Source: Capillidium heterosporum (lineage: Eukaryota; Entomophthoromycota; Entomophthoromycetes; Entomophthorales; Capillidiaceae). From it: 64,000 nt of DNA. The stretch covers positions 434,001 through 498,000 of the forward strand of contig WBMQ01000014.1 of the NCBI GenBank assembly GCA_016630905.1. Direction: 5' to 3'. Under the pieces are notes generated by a model. It was not told the DNA's origin. It made no database searches and worked only from the letters and a program-made list of their open reading frames with translations. Position numbers and translations under genes: made by a program. This document shows positions 56,501 to 64,000 of this stretch, piece by piece; position 1 is the stretch's first letter; each line of letters starts with the position of its first letter.

Positions 56501-56972
56501 GCTGCACCCATTGCGCGACTTGGAGCAGGCCAGTTTCCGTAAGCCAGCTGCTGACTCTAGGGAGTATGTCCACTATGAAATTGCCGCCTCCACCAAAGAT
56601 ATCCAGCGCCAGGGTGGTCTTGTCAACGCCGGTGCTCACGGCCAGCGTAAGGGTATTGGCTACCACTGGGAACTTTCCATGTTCGAGCAGGGCAACATGA
56701 CTTCTTATGAAGTTTTGAAGACTGCTACTATCAACCCCGCCAAGTCCCTAGGTCTGCACGGTGTTGGCCAGATCATTCCCGGCTTCCTTGCTGACTTTAA
56801 CATCTACTCTCCTAAGCGTAACCCACTGAAGGGTATCAAGGAGAATTCCAAGCATGTCAAGCAGGTCATCAAGAACGGCTACGTCTATGATGCCGAAACC
56901 TTGGATCAGGTCTACCCCGAGTTCAAGAAGGCCCCCACCACCCCCATCTTCAACACCCAAAAGAAAAACTAA
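53568..56972 (+). CDS. Secreted TolB-propeller/amidohydrolase fusion protein
   Basis: Intronless 1134-residue protein with an N-terminal hydrophobic signal (SLATLASVTGAATLVAG). Residues 70-650 form TolB/PD40-type beta-propeller blades (VDVSPDGKELIFDVLGDIYT, PQYSADGKKILFTSDRSG). The C-terminal 450 residues form an amidohydrolase barrel: the metal-binding AHAH (His783, His785) in PGYIDAHAHW, a Lys in FSVKSYNQP (about 875), VVPEGGMN, His925 in TLEHSIP, and NAGAHGQRKGIGYHWEL near 1024. This fusion is well known in bacteria and occurs in some fungi; it probably hydrolyses an extracellular amide or peptide-like substrate that is not known here. The gene is clearly richer in G and C than its surroundings, uses many C-ending codons and has no intron, unlike most neighbours. 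High expression or acquisition from bacteria would both explain this. No frame break in 3.4 kb. Confidence 0.88.
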   Translation: MVRISLATLASVTGAATLVAGKLARMGDHDTYSLPYRGRPMADGGDSKAAAADNDVLPLRPLQPWDLKSTLTRKVNIKTNEATWVNVDVSPDGKELIFDVLGDIYTLPINGGKAKPLLTGPAFEVQPQYSADGKKILFTSDRSGVDNLWLTDRDGKNPQQVSDEGYRFVTNGNLSPKGDSVLGVKWYTSERSIPAATIQKYDISGALPAKPTKVVGLRLEQVGYEEPIFNPAQPDIFYYSGNAVDTGRWQYSKDNHKGIFRIYSQNITSGAKETVTGGVGGAARPTPSRDGKYLAFVRRIEFTWSLVIRDLETGNEKIIFEDLSRDNQESSASNGVYPRFSWTPDNSAIVIWAKGKLWNVPVSEGKASIIPFEVDAQLDLGETVRHKVDLTKDACAETFKSTTIKYYDVSPNGTKAVFIVAGSTYVKDLVSNKLTKLNLETPELNRYSPTFHPGNENIIIQGAWSDKKMSQIEIYDITSNKLVSILSLPPGRYDFPSLSKDGKQASFSKTGGDSISGDAEYTTKNGVYLVQLDASLQVIKGSLKRTIPGENNFAKFSDDGTKLKVVGQTSSPYLFDIATKEETSFGSVQDSYWGNDVSDDLKTVGFQQYHHIFTAPVPSVNASDATYWSKPGITEGIIRLTEDGGEFAQFSRGSSKKLYYVLASTLYEADLEAVNSKCADAAKADSQNFGFSCVKPLLKKYDLSVELKNDKPSDRSVFVLDNAVVITMKTGDEKKDIIKEGRIVVRGNKIEAVGNSWDVKIPAGAKVFNLNGGVVVPGYIDAHAHWNTPQFPVQGHWEQLLQLSYGVTTMHNPSYENVDQYYEQDFQRAGKYLAPRLFGTGTILYGASGAYRVEINSLEEAKSALRRHKAYGGFSVKSYNQPARSARQMILQAARELGLSVVPEGGMNTYWNTNQLIDGHTTLEHSIPTGTIYNDLIQLFVKSGTANTPTLIVSYGGIMGENWWYQNTNVWEEERLRKLHPLRDLEQASFRKPAADSREYVHYEIAASTKDIQRQGGLVNAGAHGQRKGIGYHWELSMFEQGNMTSYEVLKTATINPAKSLGLHGVGQIIPGFLADFNIYSPKRNPLKGIKENSKHVKQVIKNGYVYDAETLDQVYPEFKKAPTTPIFNTQKKN

Positions 56973-57295
56973 GTTTTCTGTAGGTAGTTGGTTTGAAATT
57001 GAGCTTTTAATAAATAGTTTAAGATTTTTGTATACTTCATTTTTTTAAAATTTATTAAGCTTTTTACTGTAAATACATTTGTATTGGCACTAGATATTGA
57101 TGCCAATATAGATAAAATACTATTTATAAAAATATAGATAAAATTCCATTAAAATAAACGATAGTGGTGAAGCATATAACCTTTATGTAAAAGCCCACTT
57201 TAAAATCCAAACATCTGCATCACTATAGAACCGATTGAAGGTTCATAGGTACAGCAATCTACTCACTCTTCCCAAACCAAACTAAAAAAGTCATA
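56973..57295. other. Short spacer between convergent genes
   Basis: About 320 AT-rich bases containing the 3' ends of the amidohydrolase and CFT2 transcripts. Nothing else is seen. Confidence 0.5.
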
Positions 57296-60099
57296 TCACA
57301 ACGGGATCTGTTGCCTATACAGAAGCTTCCTAACCTTGTAGTAATCCCTACCCAACCTACCTATCAACTGGATACCTTTATCTGTCTACTCAAAAAATTT
57401 TAAATTAAAAACAAGCTAAACTATAAATTACCTTTTTAATAGTAACGCTGTTGTTACATAGCAATGTCCCTTCCTCCAAGAACTCAGCCGTCACATGATG
57501 TTGCTGTAAAAGTTTGCGTAGAGTAGCAAACTGCACCTTACCGACCAAAATGGGTTGTTTGGTGACAACTTTGAGGCGTTTAGAGGTGGGTGGGTTTTTC
57601 AATACGAGATCATTGGATTCTAAGTGGGAGGCATCTTCAACGTCCAAACTACCGACTACGGCAACCAATCTAGCTAATTGTACGTCGCCAAGCTAATATA
57701 AGATATATCAAAAAGTGATAGATTAAAAAGGCTTACTTGGTAACGTCGAGTATTCGATACCAAAAGATCGTCCAATCTGAAGTGCTGGACCTTGGTAGCG
57801 GTAGCCACCTGCAACCACGACGTCAACTCCGGTTTCAAGATGGATATGGTTCTAGTATTTGAATCCCCCAAGTTCTCAAAGTAGGTCTGCAAGCTGGTGA
57901 CACTGGGTTCAGACCCATGGACTAGAATCTTTAAAAAACTAAGCTTAAATGGAATATAGTTTTAAAGGTTACCAGGTGCCTGGGACTAGTTTGACCGACG
58001 ATGGTCTTGATACTGCGACCGTCGGATCTACCTTCGAAGCTAAAGTAGGCTACCGGACACACTAGGTTGAGGAATATTTGATCTCTGACGACGATAAAGG
58101 GGTAGGGGTCGATACGTGTAGGATCATTGAGGTCGTAGCGCTCCAATCCGCCGTCTAGTACATCTTTCCCACCACCCAATTTCCCTTTGCCAAAGTCATC
58201 GTCATCCTCGTCGTCCGGATTGGCGTTACCATCGCCGTCAATCTGGAAGTTAAGCGTACCAATCTCTCCATAGTCATCGGTCCGAGTGCGATGCTTCTCC
58301 GATGTGGGGTAGGCATAGTTGTTTTGACGGTTGGGGATTCGTGATTTACCCTCGTTGAGCTGAGTGTCTCGCAAATAGATGTCAAACTTGTGGTTCAAAG
58401 GTTGATCCTCGCCAAACTGGGTTGAAGTGTCTGAATCATCGTCGCTGTTGTCTAGGAGGGTTAAATTGCGAGTATTGAGGTTAGCTTTGGCTTGGCTTAT
58501 CCGTTCTGCCTCTTCATGTCTAAACTGGGCTAACTCATCTCCTGTCAAAAGTACTTGCTTGTTGATCTAAATCGGACAATTAGAGCTTTAATTATGAAAT
58601 CGAATTACCGTCAAATCCAGTTCAACATGACAGGTGTCGTTGGTCAACGGCTCCCCGCTAGTATAAGCCAGCTCGTTGAAGCATTTGTTGAAGATGAAGC
58701 GTGTCAGGGATTCAGGGGGACCTCGACTCGTCAATATCAGTCGGTTGTTCCGGTCCTCACCGAACTCGGTCAATAATTGTCTAGAGAGACCCCAATCTAA
58801 CCCATCAGATGCCGCTAATATAAGTTTGGGACCAATGAATCGGTGCACCTCACCGATATTCTGACAAAGCTTGACATGCCTACAATCTAATTAATACTCC
58901 AAAGGTTTAAAAAATAATTTACTTAAAATCCAAAGGGTTTTCTCGCGTATTGGAGAAAAGTTCTGCCAGGTTACCGCCCATCCACTCCAACATCGATTTA
59001 GCAAATTTGTGGGTAGCATAGGCCTTTGAAGAGACCAACAGTAGCGGAAGTGGTGCCAATTTCTCAGCTTCCCACCTCTGATCCAATAAAAGTGCAAGTT
59101 CCAGGACTCGAGCACTGGTATCTACCGGCATTAGTACACAACCTGGATCCGCCGTATCAGGTTCAGGCACCAAAGTCTTCTTAATCGTATCTTTATCCCA
59201 ATAAATTATAAAAGGTAAAAAGTGAAAAATTACCAATCAAAGACTGCTCAATCTGTTTACGGGGTCTGACTGTAGCTAGTGCCGTATAAGAACCGGTAAT
59301 AAGTAAAGTTGGTCTAAAAAGCTGTTCCAAGACCTGCCCGTCCGATTTCAATATGGCAGTACCATTTAAATGCCTTTAAAAGAATAAAAGTTGTAAAAAA
59401 AGCACATAGTTAAATTAAACTTACTTTTCTTTACGGTGGTTAAAGTCAGGAGCATATACAACCGACTCGGTACCCAACTCCACCTTCCATATCGTTCCAC
59501 CTACTGTATACCCTGCGTTGAAAGCGGTAATTTTGACATCTTGACATTTGCCTATAAAAACTTTAGCTAAAATGTACATTGAAAGAAATAGCTTACCAGT
59601 CAATAATGTAGGTTGGGAATAGCGCAACGCCTTTATGTAGTCGAATGCTTGGTTGACACTTTGGCTATTCATGCTGGGTACCTCGTCAAATTCATCCTTC
59701 GGTAGCGCATTCAAAAGATCAAGCATCAACATCCTACCCATGTTCTGTAGCGGTAACGTAGCGTAAACTTTGACCTGATATCCACTAGGTACCACGAACT
59801 TGTGGTAAAAGTCCAAGTAACCGCCAATGTGTGTCAAGGTTGGGTGGGATAGTAAAACGACGTCAACTTCATTTAGTTGCCTTTTATATAGAAATTTGTT
59901 ATTGGTAAAGTTGAAAGAATTTATTTGGATTTTACTGGTAAAGGTGGTTGGCACTTGCATCTCTAGGTTGTTGAAAGACTTTGTCATAAGTCGACCCATA
60001 ATCTAATAAGATTGTCTTGTTGTCGAGGCTGAGTATGTAACTAATTGGACCTTCGGTCGATAACCCATAAAGCGGTAAAAATTTGATGGAACTACTCAT
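57296..60099 (-). CDS. CFT2: Cleavage and polyadenylation factor subunit CPSF100/Cft2
   Basis: Ten exons (60099-59936, 59880-59597, 59551-59425, 59373-59234, 59190-58923, 58879-58609, 58566-57973, 57928-57737, 57692-57432, 57385-57296) give 796 residues with no break. It is the pseudo-nuclease partner of CPSF73 in mRNA 3'-end processing. The metallo-beta-lactamase fold is visible (ILLDYGSTYD, VVLLSHPTLTHIGGYLDFY, AFNAGYTVGGTIWK, VVYAPDFNHRKEKHLNG). The canonical HxHxDH zinc motif is replaced by SHPTLTHIG, as expected for CPSF100. The beta-CASP part follows (DTSARVLELALLLDQRW), then an acidic insert (DEDDDDFGKGK), SFEGRSDGRSIKTIV, and the C-terminal domain (FLEEGTLLCNNSVTIKK, GRDYYKVRKLLY). 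I start at 60099 (MSSSIKFLPLYG), which fits the family N-terminus; an upstream in-frame Met exists at 60192. Confidence 0.93.
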
Positions 60100-61633
60100 T
60101 TGACTTGGGTTGAGGTTGGTGACGAAGAGACAACCTTTGCAAAATCTGTTGGTGAACTTTGCAGTAAAGACCAAACCAAAGTCACCAATCAATTGTTAGC
60201 TTTAGTAAATTTATTGGATAAAGATTTTCACTATTGTTATCATCCAAATGTTGGGTAGAAAGTTGATTCTGAAGTACAAGCTTTTTCCCAAATAGAGCTA
60301 AGAAAACCAACTACGTCCATCTACCACCAATGTAGAATCAATTGTACTACCCCTGTAAAGGCTTGACAGTTATATAACGCTATTTCAACATATTCCACCT
60401 AGAATTACAGTAGCAGTATAGGCTTTTTATTCAACATCAGTAGCTTTCAATCTTTTGGGATTTTTTCGCACTTGCATGGATAATTTTAAACTATGGGCAT
60501 ATCTTAGTTGATTTTATTAAAATTTTGTGCAATTGTGAGCTAAACCCACAAGGTTGAAGGTTACTATACTATATAAAGGCCAAGCTACTTTTAATAAAAT
60601 ACTATTTTGTCAGCCCTGAAATATCGTAAATATTTATAAACTCATACTATTTTGAAACAAGGAAAACCAAAAGTTTAGTATAGATACAGTCAATCGTATA
60701 AAATTTGGGATATCGTGCATCAATTTCATAAACTTTTCAAATCGAAATGGAAATTCCCAAATTGAAACTAAAAATCGAATGAAATCAGAATGGGGATTTT
60801 AGAAATTAAAGTCCGAAACCAACACTTTAGCACATAAGTTTCTTTCCCTTGCTTGTTCACTTTTTACACTGTTTGGGATGTAACGTAATAGTAGTAAGGT
60901 TTTTAGTAACTATAAAAAATGAATCGTAGAATGAGAGTTTATCATATTACAAAAAGATATATTCACCAGTTGCCACTGTTTAAATTGATCAGCCTACTTA
61001 AAAATATTGGGTTTGTAATTAGAAACATGAACTTTTAAGTGCTGTATAACTTTAAAATATAAAAGTTCAAGTTAGTGTACTAGTCCTACTTTTAAAAGCG
61101 TTGTGACGATAGTACGACGTAAGTATTTAGTACAACGCATGCTATATAAGCGTATTGTGCTTTTGGTACTGGTAAAGGTGACAAAAGCTTAAAATATTTG
61201 CATACAGTACCTTGTTACCATCATCATGCTAGCTAACTGCATAAAATCAAATACAAGTATTTTTAAAGCTATTGTTTACAAAAGATATCACAATAATAGT
61301 ATATAGCAATGGTATATCCAATTGTTTACCTGTTAGCCCATATACATTCCATGGCATTTGGCTTTACACTACAAGCTATCAATATAATCTAATTTAGAAA
61401 TGAAACTGGGTTAGAATACAGTCCATTTCTCATGAACGCCATATGGTGAAGCAGAAGAAAAAACAAAGTGTGTAGTTAAAATAGCAAACAAACCTAAATA
61501 ACGCCAGTTTATCGCCTTTATAGTCTCAGAAACTAGACGAGTTTTAATAAAAGGAGGTTGGGGTTCTTGCGGATGGATGACTGGTAGAGACCAATTGAAA
61601 GGGTTCACTAGGTAATATAGGGTTTAATTACAT
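60100..61633. other. Intergenic spacer with one possible exon
   Basis: AT-rich. At about 61411-61620 on the minus strand there is an open frame (LPVIHPQEPQPPFIKTRLVS, then INWRYLG) flanked by an acceptor-like CCTAG and a donor-like GTTTGT. It has no ATG of its own. It could be an exon of an unrecognised small gene just downstream of ARF1, or chance. Confidence 0.3.
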
Positions 61634-62263
<630 letters not shown>

Positions 62264-62326
62264 TCAAGTACTTGGTTGAGTATAGAAGAGTTCTCTAATT
62301 AAAATTAGTTGATAAAAGGTAACCAA

Positions 62327-62336
62327 GCTTATATAG
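62327..62336 (-). promoter_or_regulatory. TATA box of ARF1
   Basis: CTATATAAGC on the minus strand, about 75 bases upstream of the ATG at 62257. Confidence 0.45.
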
Positions 62337-64000
62337 CTTTGAGCTGAAATACAGTTTGTCCAGCTAACCCATTGAGTGGGGCATTGGTTATTACCAAAGT
62401 GGGCCAATCAAAATTTGATATTCAACCAGTTACCTAATAAATTCCTCCCAACGGTTTTTCTTTGGATTGTAATTTCAAATTCTCCCATAAATTAGATCAG
62501 CGATATTAGTTTAGAATTTCAATGATTGGTTGTGCCAAGTTCTGGAAAAAAGGATGGGAAATTTCCATGCCATTGAATTCGAACTTGAGTTTTGAGCTTG
62601 CTAATTTAGCGTAACTTCATCCAATCGACTATCGCCACAAAATGGCTCGAAATTTGACAACGAAAATAATGACAGGTATATTGTTGAAGATATATAACTA
62701 ACAGCTAACGACTGCGAGCCGTTGTCGATATAGTAGAGGTGCCTAAATATATATGTAACCTGTTACAATTCTATTGAACACATAAACTGTATATCGCTTT
62801 ATTAGATCTTTGAGAAGGTATAGCCAACTTAAGGCAAAGGATCTATCAACGTACTGATGGTAATATAGAGTATGCAATAAGTAAATGTACTCTATTTCAC
62901 AATATGCTAAGGCAATATCAATAAACTTTGCATATATCAAAATTTATAGCTAATGCAAGCAGTCATCAATAACCTTATTGATCTTTGAGTCTGTTTTTCA
63001 ACTGCTGGTTTGCCAGCAATCTACAAAATTTGCGTAATTTTTCACCTAGTTTTTAAAGTATTTAATCGATTACCCAAGTAAAATTACATAAACTTTATAG
63101 ATTTTTGGCAAATCAGCAGTTGAAAATGAGTCCTTTATAAACTATAAAATCGGACTATAATAAATCACATACTTTGAAGTATCGTATTAGGGAAATGGCT
63201 GATAGGTTTGTAATTTCTATTTATCAATATCAGAGTAATCCTTCAGTACCAAATAAAGCTACTATCTTAATCATATACTGCATTGATCGCAAATATCAAA
63301 CATCCTTAAATTTTAGCTTTATAATATAAAATATCTAATATTGCTGAACAAAAAATTAATCAAGATACAGTCTACTAATCCAATGAAAAAGTTTTCTTAC
63401 AAGATGAATATGATTTAATTGAATGTTTTGCACCAATTTTGAAGTTCTATATCAGAGCTTTTCATCCAAAATCAAAACGGAACAACTGCTGATAAGAAAT
63501 ATGCACAAAACTGCCAATAGTTAAAATGTAATTGTACTATTTTTACCAGGGTGAATACACTTCCAAGTTGAGCCTGTTGCTATTACATGATAAAAATAAT
63601 CAGCATTCCTGTCTATATTGCTATAACTTTTATGATATTTCCAAGGGATAGTATAGTAAATAGTACTCTAAGAAGTGATAGTCACATATGATTCCTTTAT
63701 AAACTTGATTTTTATTGAAACTCAAAATCTTTAAATGTAAAATAAGAATGCCCCATATCATAGTATGTATGGGTACCCATTTATTTTCACATATAGACAT
63801 GATGGCATTTTTCCTGGCTATATTAGTACATAATTACTTAATAGTAATTAATATATATACGTAGCATAGTATTTGTTATTCAAGATTTCCCAAAATAGAA
63901 ATGTTTCGTTGGTATGAAAAGCAGGTATATCCCCACTAACACATATTCTATTAACTTTCCTGCTAAAATTAAGCACTCCATTAGTGTCCATGTTAACTCT
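62337..64000. other. AT-rich spacer to the end of the window
   Basis: No gene, RNA or repeat is recognised in 1.7 kb upstream of ARF1. A 65-codon minus frame at 62743-62940 is within chance expectation. Confidence 0.45.

Noticed and set aside
54181-56960. Many long open frames on both strands over the TolB/amidohydrolase gene
   Set aside because: The GC-rich codon use of the real 1134-codon gene suppresses stops in other frames. None shows a domain.
59935-60010. Frame break in CFT2 between LYQ and QLNEVD
   Set aside because: A 55-nt intron (59881-59935) joins the two parts in frame; no break is needed.

Overview
The window looks like nuclear DNA of a compact, AT-rich fungus. It carries MMM1 (an ERMES subunit confined to fungi and a few other lineages), a polo kinase, a CTK1/CDK12-type kinase, the CPSF100/CFT2 cleavage factor, NMA111 and ARF1. 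Introns are numerous and short, mostly 38-63 nt, with a CTAAC-like branch point close to the acceptor. The F-box family, the 7TM-RGS receptor and an expanded transcription-factor-like family would fit an early-diverging fungus such as the Entomophthorales/Zoopagomycota, but that placement is a guess.

Layout. 0.5-2.2 kb: 7TM-RGS receptor (+). 2.5 kb: initiator tRNA-Met (-). 3.4-5.3 kb: acyl-CoA synthetase copy 1 (+). 6.6-8.6 kb: polo kinase (-). 8.6-15 kb: a gene-poor stretch with a possible LOV/PAS relic. 15.0-16.1 kb: an orphan acidic protein (+). 17.2-20.3 kb: NMA111 (-). 21.5-25 kb: two decayed F-box/LRR copies (-). 26.0-27.2 kb: single-pass SH3 protein (+). 28.1-29.6 kb: TSTD2-like rhodanese (-). 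30.3-31.6 kb: best-preserved F-box/LRR copy (+). 32.0-33.3 kb: MMM1 (+). 34.4-35.7 kb: secreted Gly/Pro repeat protein (+). 36.3-38.3 kb and 48.9-50.9 kb: two inverted copies of a 662-residue transcription-factor-like gene. Between them lie acyl-CoA synthetase copy 2 (39.3-41.3, +), a small PPxY membrane protein (41.4-42.0, -) and the CTK1-like kinase (44.2-48.2, -). 53.6-57.0 kb: a large intronless, GC-rich TolB-propeller/amidohydrolase (+). 57.3-60.1 kb: CFT2 (-). 61.6-62.3 kb: ARF1 (-). The remainder is AT-rich spacer.

Most striking observation. Six otherwise well-preserved genes (synthetase copy 1, the orphan at 15 kb, NMA111, the PPxY protein, CTK1 and transcription-factor copy 2) are interrupted by twelve single-base frame breaks in total. 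All twelve run in the same direction (+1, one base too many) and all sit at or beside a short homopolymer run. Dropping one base per break gives the two paralogue-paired genes exactly the length of their clean partners (564 and 662 residues). It also restores the exact 30-bp period of a 14-unit repeat in the kinase (422 bp = 14 x 30 + 2). Ordinary gene decay does not predict this. Homopolymer over-calls in the assembly are the simplest explanation; pervasive +1 ribosomal frameshifting is the exciting alternative. Eleven other genes have no break.

The neighbours do not form an operon-like pathway. The shared theme is duplication: synthetases, transcription-factor-like genes and F-box genes all occur as nearby paralogues in different states of preservation.
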